Source: Streptomyces sp. ASQP_92 (GTDB lineage Bacteria > Actinomycetota > Actinomycetes > Streptomycetales > Streptomycetaceae). From it: 64,000 bases of DNA. The first letter of the stretch is position 1. Every line of letters starts with the position of its first letter. A program made the position numbers and the translations under genes. Of this stretch, positions 24,442 through 32,666 are shown piece after piece. The DNA lies in NCBI RefSeq assembly GCF_025399895.1, contig NZ_JAODUA010000007.1, forward strand, positions 1 to 64,000. Reading direction: 5' to 3'. The notes below the pieces were generated by a model. That model saw only the letters and a program-made list of their open reading frames with translations, searched no databases and was not told the origin of the DNA.

Positions 24442-25725
24442 GTGACCGACGCCCATAAGACCGCAGCCGAGACAGCACTGCGAACCACCGGGGGCGCTCC
24501 CCCGGACGACGTCGACAAGGCGCCGATTCCCTTGCTGGAGCCCCGAGAGGGCATTCCGCCCGTCGTCGCCACCGACGAGGCCCTGGCCGACGTGGTGGCC
24601 GCCTTCGCGGCGGGCACCGGCCCCGTCGCCGTCGACGCCGAGCGCGCGTCCGGCTACCGCTACGGGCAGCGCGCCTACCTCGTGCAGCTGCGCCGGGAGG
24701 GCGCGGGCAGCGCGCTCATCGACCCGGTCGGTTGTCCGGATCTCTCCGCTTTGGGGGAGGCACTTTCGGACACGGAGTGGATTCTGCACGCCGCCACCCA
24801 GGATCTGCCCTGCCTGCGCGAAATAGGCATGGTTCCCTCCCGGATCTTCGACACCGAGCTCGCGGGCCGGCTCGCGGGGTTCCCGCGGGTGGGCCTCGGC
24901 GCGATGGTCGAGAGCGTGCTCGGGTTCGCTCTGGAGAAGGGCCACTCGGCGGTCGACTGGTCGACCCGGCCGCTGCCCGAGCCCTGGCTGCGTTACGCGG
25001 CGCTCGACGTGGAGCTCCTGGTCGATCTGCGCGACGCCCTGGAGAAGGAGCTCGACCGGCAGGGCAAGCTGGAGTGGGCCCGCGAGGAGTTCGACGCCAT
25101 CGCCTCCGCGCCGCCGGCCCCGCCGCGCAAGGACCCCTGGCGCCGTACCTCCGGCATGCACAAGGTGCGCAGGCGCCGTCAGATGGCGGCCGTACGCGAA
25201 CTGTGGACGGCCCGGGACAAGGTGGCGCAGCGGCGTGACGTCTCGCCGGGCAAGGTGCTCAGCGACTCCGCGATCATCGAGGCCTCGCTGGCACTGCCCG
25301 CCCATGTGACCGCGCTGACCGCGCTGCCCGGGTTCGGGCACCGGATGGGCCGGCGGCAACTGGAGCAGTGGCAGGCCGCCGTCGACCGCGCGAAGGCGCT
25401 GTCGGAGGCGGAACTCCCGCAGCCCGGCCAGCCGTTGCAGGGGCCCCCTCCGCCGCGTTCCTGGGCGGACAAGGACCCGGCCGCCGCGGCCCGGCTCTCG
25501 GCGGCCCGCGCGGCCGTCTCCGAGCTCGCCGAGCGGCTGAACATGCCGCAGGAGAACCTGATCACTCCGGACACGGTGCGGCGGGTCTGCTGGGAGCCGC
25601 CGGGTGACCGGTCGGAGGCGGCGGTGGGCGAGGCGCTGGCGTCGTACGGTGCGCGGCGCTGGCAGATCGAGCAGGTGACGCCGCTGCTCTCGGCGGCCCT
25701 CACCGCCACCCCGGCCAAGCCCTGA
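24442..25725 (+). CDS. rnd: Ribonuclease D (3'-5' exoribonuclease)
   Basis: The 427-residue exonuclease trims RNA 3' ends. The DEDDy motifs are visible: VAVDAERASGYRYG near residue 58 (DxE), ILHAATQDLPCL near residue 115, and RYAALDVELLVDL near residue 187 (tyrosine/aspartate). One HRDC domain follows around residues 235-320 (MAAVRELWTARDKVAQRRD, GFGHRMGRRQLEQW). The GTG start overlaps no neighbour. The N-terminal 45 residues are variable. Followed by a repeat block. Confidence 0.93.
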   Translation: MTDAHKTAAETALRTTGGAPPDDVDKAPIPLLEPREGIPPVVATDEALADVVAAFAAGTGPVAVDAERASGYRYGQRAYLVQLRREGAGSALIDPVGCPDLSALGEALSDTEWILHAATQDLPCLREIGMVPSRIFDTELAGRLAGFPRVGLGAMVESVLGFALEKGHSAVDWSTRPLPEPWLRYAALDVELLVDLRDALEKELDRQGKLEWAREEFDAIASAPPAPPRKDPWRRTSGMHKVRRRRQMAAVRELWTARDKVAQRRDVSPGKVLSDSAIIEASLALPAHVTALTALPGFGHRMGRRQLEQWQAAVDRAKALSEAELPQPGQPLQGPPPPRSWADKDPAAAARLSAARAAVSELAERLNMPQENLITPDTVRRVCWEPPGDRSEAAVGEALASYGARRWQIEQVTPLLSAALTATPAKP

Positions 25726-25736
25726 CCGTCCCCTCC

Positions 25737-26077
25737 CTGGGGCTCCGCCCCAGACCCCGTTCGCGCCTCAAGGGCGCTCGTCCTCAATCGCCGGACGGGC
25801 TGAAGTTGCCCCAGCACCGAGCAGTTAAGGGGCGCGGGGAACTGCGCGACCGGCCACGCACGGCCCGCGGACGAAAGCGGGTTTCAGGGGCGCGGGGAAC
25901 TGCGCGAAAAGCGGGCACGGTCCGCGGGCGGAAAGGGGGTTGAGGGGCGCGGGGAACTGCGCGGCCGGCCACGCACGGCCCGCAGCCGAAGACGGGGTCA
26001 GGGGCGCGGGGAACTGCGCGGCACGCGGCCCCGGCCCGCAGGCCGGCCCACCCCCGGGGTCTGGGGCGAAGCCCCAG
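25737..26077. mobile_element. MITE-like 341-base block with inverted ends and tandem repeats
   Basis: The block begins with CTGGGGCTCCGCCCCAG (25737-25753) followed by ACCCCG. It ends with the inverted copy, CGGGGT followed by CTGGGGCGAAGCCCCAG (26055-26077), so 23-base ends match with one difference. Inside are four 57-58-base tandem units. No coding region and no clear target-site duplication are seen. It could be a non-autonomous element or two dispersed Streptomyces hairpins fortuitously facing each other. The left hairpin can serve as terminator for RNase D. Confidence 0.45.
25829..26020. repeat. Four tandem copies of a 20-base dispersed Streptomyces element
   Basis: GGGGCGCGGGGAACTGCGCG occurs at 25829-25848, 25887-25906, 25944-25963 and 26001-26020, spaced 58, 57 and 57 bases. 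The intervening DNA is also related (GGCCACGCACGGCCCGC recurs). The same 20-mer, inverted, occurs three times at 11723-11952. Confidence 0.9.
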
Positions 26078-26134
26078 GGGGGTGACCCCGCAGTGTGACC
26101 TTCGCCGCTCCCGCCCAGGGGACTGGGCAGTTTG

Positions 26135-26174
26135 GTTACCCGCAAGTAGCATGGGGCAGGTGAGCGCGCGCTCA
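26135..26174 (+). promoter_or_regulatory. Thiolase-fadB promoter region with two inverted repeats
   Basis: GTTACCCGCAAGTAGC (26135-26150) is an imperfect inverted repeat (GTTAC/GTAGC). A perfect 14-base palindrome TGAGCGCGCGCTCA lies at 26161-26174, 56 bases before the GTG start. Either could bind a TetR- or GntR-type fatty-acid regulator. This is inference from position. Confidence 0.45.
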
Positions 26175-26229
26175 GCCGGCGCGCAAGCCAAGCGCAGCAG
26201 TGCCATCCCGCACCTGGAGGAGAGCCATC

Positions 26230-27456
26230 GTGCCTCGTACCGTCAGGGACGTCGTCTTCGTCGACGGCGTCCGCACCCCGTTCGGCAAGGCGGGCCCGAA
26301 GGGCATCTACCACGAGACCCGGGCCGACGATCTCGTCGTCAAGGCGATCCGGGAGCTGCTGCGCCGCAACCCGGCCCTCGACCCCAAGAAGATCGACGAG
26401 GTCGCCATCGCCGCGACCACGCAGATCGGTGACCAGGGTCTGACCCTGGGCCGCACGGCCGGCATCCTCGCGGGTCTGCCGCAGTCCGTGCCGGGCTACT
26501 CCATCGACCGTATGTGCGCGGGCGCCCTGACCGCGGTGACCTCGGTCGCCGGCTCCATCGCGTTCGGCGCGTACGACGCCGTCATCGCCGGTGGCGTCGA
26601 GCACATGGGCCGTCACCCCATGGGCGAGGGCGTCGACCCGAACCCGCGGTTCGTCAGCGAGAAGCTGGTCGACGAGTCCGCCCTGTTCATGGGCATGACC
26701 GCCGAGAACCTGCACGACCGCTACCCCCAGATCACCAAGCGGCGCGCCGACGAGTACGCCGTGCGCTCGCAGGAGAAGGCCGCCAAGGCCTACGCCGACG
26801 GCAAGATCCAGCAGGACCTGGTCCCGATCTCGGTGCGCAACACCAACGCCGAGGTGGGCGAGACCGGCTGGGGTCTGGTCACCGCCGACGAGCCGATGCG
26901 TCCGGGCACCACCCTGGAGAGCCTGGCGAACCTGAAGACGCCGTTCCGCGTCCACGGCAACGTCACCGCGGGCAACGCGGCCGGCCTCAACGACGGCGCC
27001 ACCGCGTCGATCATCGCGTCCGAGGAGTTCGCGCGGGAGAACAACCTCCCCGTGAAGATGCGCCTCGTCTCCTACGCCTTCGCCGGTGTGGAGCCCGAGG
27101 TCATGGGCTACGGCCCGATCCCGGCGACCGAGAAGGCCCTCGCCAAGGCTGGTCTGTCGATCGAGGACATCAACCTCTTCGAGATCAACGAGGCGTTCGC
27201 CGTCCAGGTCCTCGCGTTCCTGGACCACTACGGCATCGCCGACGACGACGCGCGCGTCAACCAGTACGGCGGCGCCATCGCCTACGGCCACCCGCTCGCC
27301 TCCTCGGGCGTACGCCTGATGACGCAGCTGGCCCGGCAGTTCGAGGAGCAGCCGGAGGTCCGCTACGGCCTCACCACCATGTGCGTCGGCTTCGGCATGG
27401 GCGCCACGGTCATCTGGGAGAACCCGCACCACAAGGACGCCGGAGGCAGCAAGTGA
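26230..27456 (+). CDS. fadA: Acetyl-CoA acyltransferase (thiolase)
   Basis: The 408-residue thiolase cleaves 3-ketoacyl-CoA, the last step of beta-oxidation. The nucleophilic cysteine lies in SIDRMCAGALTAV near residue 95, the catalytic histidine in AYGHPLASSG near residue 357, and the second cysteine in TMCVGFGMGATV near residue 386. NEAFAVQ is also conserved. GTG at 26230 has CTGGAGGAGAG upstream. Its stop overlaps the next start (GTGA), so it is translationally coupled to fadB; together they form the fatty-acid oxidation complex. Confidence 0.94.
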   Translation: MPRTVRDVVFVDGVRTPFGKAGPKGIYHETRADDLVVKAIRELLRRNPALDPKKIDEVAIAATTQIGDQGLTLGRTAGILAGLPQSVPGYSIDRMCAGALTAVTSVAGSIAFGAYDAVIAGGVEHMGRHPMGEGVDPNPRFVSEKLVDESALFMGMTAENLHDRYPQITKRRADEYAVRSQEKAAKAYADGKIQQDLVPISVRNTNAEVGETGWGLVTADEPMRPGTTLESLANLKTPFRVHGNVTAGNAAGLNDGATASIIASEEFARENNLPVKMRLVSYAFAGVEPEVMGYGPIPATEKALAKAGLSIEDINLFEINEAFAVQVLAFLDHYGIADDDARVNQYGGAIAYGHPLASSGVRLMTQLARQFEEQPEVRYGLTTMCVGFGMGATVIWENPHHKDAGGSK

Positions 27457-29594
27457 GCACCACCACCGCTGAGCTTCTCAAGGGCGCGGCCGAGCTGTTC
27501 CCGGACGAGGTCGTGACGTCCGCGCACGTACGCCACCTCGAACTGCCTTACGGCGCCGGGCGCTTCGCGCTCATCACGCTCGACAACGGCTTCGACCACA
27601 CCAAGCCGACCACCTTCGGCCCCGGCTCGCTGGCGAACCTGAACGCCGCCATCGACCAGGTCGAGAAGGAGGCCGCCGAGGGCTCCATCGTCGGCGTCGG
27701 TGTCACCGGCAAGCCGTTCATCTTCGCGGTCGGCGCCGACCTCAAGGGCGTCGAGCTGCTGAAGAAGCACGAGGACGCGCTGGCCATCGGCAAGGGCGGC
27801 CACGAGGTCTTCAAGCGCCTGGCGGGCCTCGCGGTCCCCACCTTCGCGTACTACAACGGCGCGGCCATGGGCGGCGGTGTCGAGGTCGGTCTGCACTGCA
27901 CCTACCGCACCGTCTCCAAGGCGCTGCCCGCGTTCTCGCTGCCCGAGGTCTTCCTCGGCCTGGTCCCGGGCTGGGGCGGCTGCACGCTGCTTCCCAACCT
28001 GATCGGCGCCGAGAAGGCCGTCTCGGTCATCATCGAGAACTCGCTGAACCAGAACCGTCAGCTCAAGGGCAAGCAGGTCTTCGAACTCGGCATCGCGGAC
28101 GCCCTGTTCGAGGGAGCCGACTTCCTGGAGCAGTCCCTCATCTGGACGGCGAACGTCCTCAAGGGCGACGTCACCGTCGAGCGTCCCGCGATCGACCGCG
28201 GCGAGGCCTGGGACCAGGCCGTCGCCAAGGGCCGCTCCATCGCCGACTCGAAGGTGCACGGCGCCGCCCCGGCCGCCTACCGCGCCCTCGACATCATCGC
28301 GGCGTCCAAGGACGGCGACCTCCAGGCCGGTTTCGACGCCGAGGACAGCGCGCTCGCCGACCTGATCATGGGTGGCGAACTGCGGTCCGGCATCTACGCG
28401 TTCAACCTGGTCCAGAAGCGCGCCAAGCGCCCGGCCGGCGCCCCGGACAAGAACCTGGCGCGTCCGGTCACCAAGGTCGGCGTGGTCGGCGCGGGCCTGA
28501 TGGCCTCGCAGCTCGCCCTGCTGTTCCTGCGCCGCCTGGAGGTGCCGGTCGTGCTGACCGACATCGACCAGGAGCGCGTCGACAAGGGTGTGGGCTACGT
28601 CCACGCCGAGATCGACAAGCTGCTCGCCAAGTCCCGGATCAACCAGGACAAGGCCAACCGTCTCAAGGGCCTGGTCTCCGGTGTCCTGGACAAGGCGGAG
28701 GGCTTCTCGGACGCCGACTTCATCATCGAGGCGGTCTTCGAGGAGATCGGCGTCAAGCAGCAGGTGTTCGCGGAGGTCGAGGCGGTCGCCCCGGCGCACG
28801 CGATCCTCGCCACCAACACCTCCTCGCTGTCGGTCACCGAGATGGCGTCGAAGCTGAAGCACCCCGAGCGGGTCGTCGGCTTCCACTTCTTCAACCCGGT
28901 CGCGATCCTGCCGCTCCTGGAGATCGTCCGCGGCGAGCAGACCGACGACGTCTCGCTGGCCACGGCCTTCGGGGTGGCGCGCAAGCTGAAGAAGACCGCG
29001 GTCCTGGTGAAGGACGCCCCGGCGTTCGTCGTCAACCGCATCCTGACCCGCTTCATGGGCGAGATCCAGAACGTCATCGACGAGGGCACCCCGGTCGCCG
29101 TCGCCGAGAAGGCCGTCGAGCCGCTCGGTCTGCCGATGTCGCCCCTGGTCCTGCTCGAACTGGTCGGCCCGGCCATCGGTCTGCACGTGTCCGAGACCCT
29201 CAACCGCGCCTTCCCGGACCGCTTCACGGTCTCCGAGAACCTGGCCGCGGTCGTGAAGGCCGGCAAGCGCGGCTTCTACGTCTACTCCGCCGAGAACGGT
29301 TTCAAGCCGGAGCTGGACCCGGAGGTCGCCGCCCTCCTCAAGCAGGGCGACGTGGCCCTGACCGAGGAGCAGACCCGCGACCGCGTCCTGGACGCGGTGG
29401 CGCAGGAGATCGGTCTGATGCTGGACGAGGGCGTCGTCGCCGAGGCCCAGGACATCGACCTCTGCCTGATCACGGGCGCCGGCTGGCCCTTCCACCTGGG
29501 CGGCATCACGCCGTACCTGGACCGCGAAGGCGTCTCGGAGCGCGTGAACGGCAAGAAGTTCCTGGCGCAGGGCGTCGCGAGCGTCCCGGCGTAA
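27453..29594 (+). CDS. fadB: Fatty-acid oxidation complex alpha subunit (enoyl-CoA hydratase/3-hydroxyacyl-CoA dehydrogenase)
   Basis: The 713-residue bifunctional protein hydrates enoyl-CoA and oxidises the resulting 3-hydroxyacyl-CoA with NAD. The crotonase half has AMGGGVEVGLHC (oxyanion region) and LPEVFLGLVPGWGG near residue 165. The dehydrogenase half begins with the Rossmann loop VGVVGAGLMASQLAL near residue 345, has ATNTSSLSVTEMA, the catalytic histidine in GFHFFNPV near residue 477, and two C-terminal dehydrogenase domains. The GTG start overlaps the thiolase stop. A textbook terminator follows. Confidence 0.94.
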   Translation: MSTTTAELLKGAAELFPDEVVTSAHVRHLELPYGAGRFALITLDNGFDHTKPTTFGPGSLANLNAAIDQVEKEAAEGSIVGVGVTGKPFIFAVGADLKGVELLKKHEDALAIGKGGHEVFKRLAGLAVPTFAYYNGAAMGGGVEVGLHCTYRTVSKALPAFSLPEVFLGLVPGWGGCTLLPNLIGAEKAVSVIIENSLNQNRQLKGKQVFELGIADALFEGADFLEQSLIWTANVLKGDVTVERPAIDRGEAWDQAVAKGRSIADSKVHGAAPAAYRALDIIAASKDGDLQAGFDAEDSALADLIMGGELRSGIYAFNLVQKRAKRPAGAPDKNLARPVTKVGVVGAGLMASQLALLFLRRLEVPVVLTDIDQERVDKGVGYVHAEIDKLLAKSRINQDKANRLKGLVSGVLDKAEGFSDADFIIEAVFEEIGVKQQVFAEVEAVAPAHAILATNTSSLSVTEMASKLKHPERVVGFHFFNPVAILPLLEIVRGEQTDDVSLATAFGVARKLKKTAVLVKDAPAFVVNRILTRFMGEIQNVIDEGTPVAVAEKAVEPLGLPMSPLVLLELVGPAIGLHVSETLNRAFPDRFTVSENLAAVVKAGKRGFYVYSAENGFKPELDPEVAALLKQGDVALTEEQTRDRVLDAVAQEIGLMLDEGVVAEAQDIDLCLITGAGWPFHLGGITPYLDREGVSERVNGKKFLAQGVASVPA

Positions 29595-29604
29595 CCCGTT
29601 CCAC

Positions 29605-29640
29605 GACAGCGGCCCCGCACTTCGGTGCGGGGCCGCTGTC
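29605..29640 (+). terminator. Terminator after fadB with TTCG loop
   Basis: A perfect 16-base stem (29605-29620 with 29625-29640) is closed by a TTCG tetraloop. Confidence 0.95.
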
Positions 29641-29694
29641 ACGTCCAAGTGCCGTGCCCGCCACGGCCCTTGACGGGGCGTCAGGCGATACGCG

Positions 29695-29725
29695 AAGGCC
29701 CGGGACCGTCGTGGTCCCGGGCCTT
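29695..29725 (-). terminator. Terminator after the propeller-like gene
   Basis: Perfect 13-base arms AAGGCCCGGGACC (29695-29707) and GGTCCCGGGCCTT (29713-29725) surround GTCGT, 15 bases after the minus-strand stop. Confidence 0.9.
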
Positions 29726-29739
29726 GGTGCGCGTGGGTG

Positions 29740-30891
29740 TCAGACCTGCTGCCAGGCCTCCAGGGCCAGGCCCGGCTCGTCGGTGCGCTGGCGGGTGATC
29801 CGCAGGCCGCCGTCGGCCGTGAACACGCCGAGCACGACCCGGCCGTCGGCGTCCACCGTCAACGCGGGGGCGCCCACGCAGACGTCACCAGTCGGGGTCC
29901 AGGTGACCCCGGCGTCCTCCCGCTCGGTGGGGTAGGCCGCTATCGCCGGGCGGCCGTCGCGGTCGCGCTGGGCCAGCACCGTGCAGTCGACACCGTCGAT
30001 CTCCGTGCGCAGTACCGCGACCGGACCCGAACCACGGCCACCGAGCGACTCCATGGGGCCGTCCCCGCGCCAGGCGCGCAGCTCGCCGGACTTGGCGTCG
30101 CGCAGGAAGAAGGTGACACTGCCTTCCGCGCCGGTCTCCAGGCCGTTGACGGTGGCCGTCTCCGGGTCTCCGGGCAGCTTGTCGATGCGCTCGAACTTGG
30201 CGTCGGCGGCGGCCCGTCGGAAGCGCATGATGCCGTCGTCGGACGGGGCGTGGATGAACATCCGGCCACCCTCGGACGCCACGACGGATATCGAGCGGTC
30301 GGCGCCGTTGCCGTTGAGGTCGGCCCAGCCGGCCCACTTGCCGGACGGCTCCTGGCCGCGCGCGGAGACCCCGCCGAAGGCGTTGCGCACGACGATCTGG
30401 GCGTTGCCCAGCGAGTCGACGCCCACCGAGGGGTGGCCCATCCGCAGCCCGAGCTTCCAGTCCCGCCGAGGATAGGGGGAGCCCACGACGGCCCAGTTCT
30501 TGACCGGGCGGCCCGTCTGGTACTGGATGGCGTGGACGAGCTCGGTCCAGGTGCCGCCGTCCTCGATGGGGGTCTGGCGCAGCGCGGTGAGGTGCACATA
30601 GCCGTCGGGGCCCTGGGCGACCGAGAGGTGCGACTGGAGTCCCTTGCCCGGCGCCACGAGTTCGGGGCCCGTCCAGGCGCCGCCCGGCCGTGTCTCGGTC
30701 CAGCGGGCCACGCCGCCGGTGGCGGGCGCGTACGCGGAGAGCCGGCCGTCCTTGCCGAGCCGGAGCCAGCCGGTGACCGTGGGGCGGCCGTCCTCGGTCG
30801 CCACGCGGGGGGTCGCGGGGACGGGTGCGGTGACGATGCCACCGGCCCGCGGGGGCTCACCGCCCGCTGTCCGTCGAGACCTCAGTGCCAT
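29740..30891 (-). CDS. Conserved hypothetical, predicted beta-propeller
   Basis: The 383-residue protein consists of repeated beta-rich blades with recurring D-G-x-h patterns (GKDGRLSAYAP, QGPDGYVHLTALRQ, VDSLGNAQIVVRNA, RDRDGRPAIAAYP, VDADGRVVLGVFTADGG). These resemble PLL/tectonin-like or sialidase-type propellers. No signal peptide or enzyme motif is evident. The first 30 residues are proline-rich. ATG at 30891 has AAAGGTGG upstream; longer starts overlap upstream noncoding DNA. Two GTCGCT direct repeats lie in the promoter region. Function unknown. Confidence 0.65.
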   Translation of the reverse strand: MALRSRRTAGGEPPRAGGIVTAPVPATPRVATEDGRPTVTGWLRLGKDGRLSAYAPATGGVARWTETRPGGAWTGPELVAPGKGLQSHLSVAQGPDGYVHLTALRQTPIEDGGTWTELVHAIQYQTGRPVKNWAVVGSPYPRRDWKLGLRMGHPSVGVDSLGNAQIVVRNAFGGVSARGQEPSGKWAGWADLNGNGADRSISVVASEGGRMFIHAPSDDGIMRFRRAAADAKFERIDKLPGDPETATVNGLETGAEGSVTFFLRDAKSGELRAWRGDGPMESLGGRGSGPVAVLRTEIDGVDCTVLAQRDRDGRPAIAAYPTEREDAGVTWTPTGDVCVGAPALTVDADGRVVLGVFTADGGLRITRQRTDEPGLALEAWQQV

Positions 30892-31065
30892 GGTCCACGA
30901 CCACCTTTCCCCACCGGATCCGCTTGAGCGTCCGGGTCCAGCAAAACAGCGACTTTGAGCGACCTTAACACTGGTCGCGGCCCCTGTTTTCCCCGGGATT
31001 TCCGTCCCCACGTGGGGCTTTTCACCGCTCGCCGCAGGGTCCGGAGCGGCGGTCCCGTCCATGGA

Positions 31066-32601
31066 CTACGTCCGCCCGGGTGAGGGCCGGTCCGCCCGCA
31101 CGTAGAAGACGGCCCCGTCCACGACGGCGCTGCGCTCGTACCGTGCGGCGAGGAAGCGGCGCAGGGTGGGGAGGCGGTCGGGGGCGAAGGGCTTGCCACG
31201 GGAGTCGTCCACGACGAGTGCCGGCGGACGGTCGGCGAGCTCGGCGCGGAAGACCGGCCACGCACCGTCCACCCCGTACTTCTCCCCCACCTGGGGGCCG
31301 TCCCGGCCGCCGCTGTAGTTGGTGAGCAGCCCCGCGGTCAGATAGCGGCTCGCGGGGGCGCGCCGGGCCAGCCAGTACGTCTCCGGGTGTATGCCCCAGA
31401 CCAGGACCCGTTCGGCGGGCGCGGTGCGGGCCTCGACGGCCGCGGCGAGGCGCTCGGTGTGGGCGAGGTCCGGGCGCGGGGCGAGCACGCCCCACACCAG
31501 GAACAGGGCGCACGCGCAGGCGCAGGTGGACAGCGCGCTGGTGAGCCGGGGGGCGGGCAGGATCTGGAGCGCGCCGGTGGCGAGCAGCACCAGGGGCGGG
31601 ATGAGCTGGAGGTAGTAGTGGCCGAAGAAGTGGAGGCCGAGCAGGACCGCCCCCGCCGAGGCGATCAGCCAGAGCCACAGATCTCCGGCACCGGTCCGGG
31701 CGATGCGCAGCACCCGCACGACCGGTGGCAGGAGCCCGGCGCAGCCCGCGCCCAGGATGAGGGTGTTGGTCAACCCCCTGGTCAGGACGTGCAGTTCGGA
31801 GCCGGTGAAGGAGGCGTAGGCCGCCGAACCGGTCACCGTCCAGAACAGGAAGCGGGAGGGCCCGGTGAGCAGGGCCACCGCGAGGATCGGCACGACAAGC
31901 CCAACTCCCGTACGGGGCAGGGAGGTTCGCCAGGACCGGGGGTGTTGCCACGCCAGCCACAGGACGGGGACGAGGGCGGCGCCGCCGGTCTGTTTGGTGA
32001 GGCAGGCCCCGGCGACCGCGAGGCCGGCCCGGGCGAAGTGCCCCCGGTCGGCGCAGCGGACGGCGAACGCCGTGAAGGGCAGCATGAACACCTCGAAGGT
32101 GGCGGCCTGGGCGTCCTCCGGGTTGAGCCCCACCGAGACCAGCAGGTACAGGACACCCGCGGCGCGCCCCGCGCGGTCGCCCCAGCGGCGGCGGGCGGTG
32201 GAGGCGAGCGCGAGCGCGGTCAGGAGCTGGGCGGCGATCGCGGCGAGGCGCAGCGGGCCGAGCGAGCCGTCCCCGCACAGGGCGAACGCGGCCTCGTACA
32301 GCCAGGGCAGCAGGGGTGGTTTGCGGTCGACGACGGTGGCGTACAGGGTGCCGCCGCTCGCCAGGAGGCGTGCCTGGACGGCGAGATAGCCCTCGTCGGG
32401 GCTCCACAGGGGGTGACGGAAGGACGGCAGGCGGGTGAGCAGGGCGAGCACGGCGAGGACCGGCAGCAGGCGCCGCCAGTAGCCCCCGGGCGTCCGGGAG
32501 TTCGGGTCGGTGGGGCCGGTGGGGCGACGGCGCTGGCCCGGCAGCGTGCTCGTGGTCACGGATCGGAGCGACGGTGGTGGCTCGGCGAGCATGCGGGCCA
32601 C
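31066..32601 (-). CDS. Membrane glycosyltransferase, GT39/ArnT-like (GT-C)
   Basis: The roughly 511-residue polytopic protein has about 11 hydrophobic segments. The GT-C hallmark is in the first luminal loop (FRHPLWSPDEGYLAVQARLL, acidic residues near 69) and KPPLLPWLYEAAF near residue 93. Such enzymes transfer sugars from polyprenyl-phosphate donors outside the membrane. A soluble C-terminal domain (residues 385-505) follows. The GTG at 32601 gives the longest form; the ATG at 32592 has a slightly better ribosome site (GGGTGG). Substrate unknown. Confidence 0.78.
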   Translation of the reverse strand: MARMLAEPPPSLRSVTTSTLPGQRRRPTGPTDPNSRTPGGYWRRLLPVLAVLALLTRLPSFRHPLWSPDEGYLAVQARLLASGGTLYATVVDRKPPLLPWLYEAAFALCGDGSLGPLRLAAIAAQLLTALALASTARRRWGDRAGRAAGVLYLLVSVGLNPEDAQAATFEVFMLPFTAFAVRCADRGHFARAGLAVAGACLTKQTGGAALVPVLWLAWQHPRSWRTSLPRTGVGLVVPILAVALLTGPSRFLFWTVTGSAAYASFTGSELHVLTRGLTNTLILGAGCAGLLPPVVRVLRIARTGAGDLWLWLIASAGAVLLGLHFFGHYYLQLIPPLVLLATGALQILPAPRLTSALSTCACACALFLVWGVLAPRPDLAHTERLAAAVEARTAPAERVLVWGIHPETYWLARRAPASRYLTAGLLTNYSGGRDGPQVGEKYGVDGAWPVFRAELADRPPALVVDDSRGKPFAPDRLPTLRRFLAARYERSAVVDGAVFYVRADRPSPGRT

Positions 32602-32666
32602 CCTATGCGGCCCCGTAGGCCCCGATCACGGGGACATACGGGGCCGCCTGCGGAATCGCGCGCCGG

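Noticed and set aside
25829..26020. CRISPR array
   Set aside because: Units are 57-58 bases with similar intervening sequence and no cas genes; it is a tandem repeat, not unique spacers.
27363..29648. Long open frame antisense to fadB
   Set aside because: Covered by the motif-complete fadB; composition is Asp/Val/Leu/Arg repetitive without a fold.
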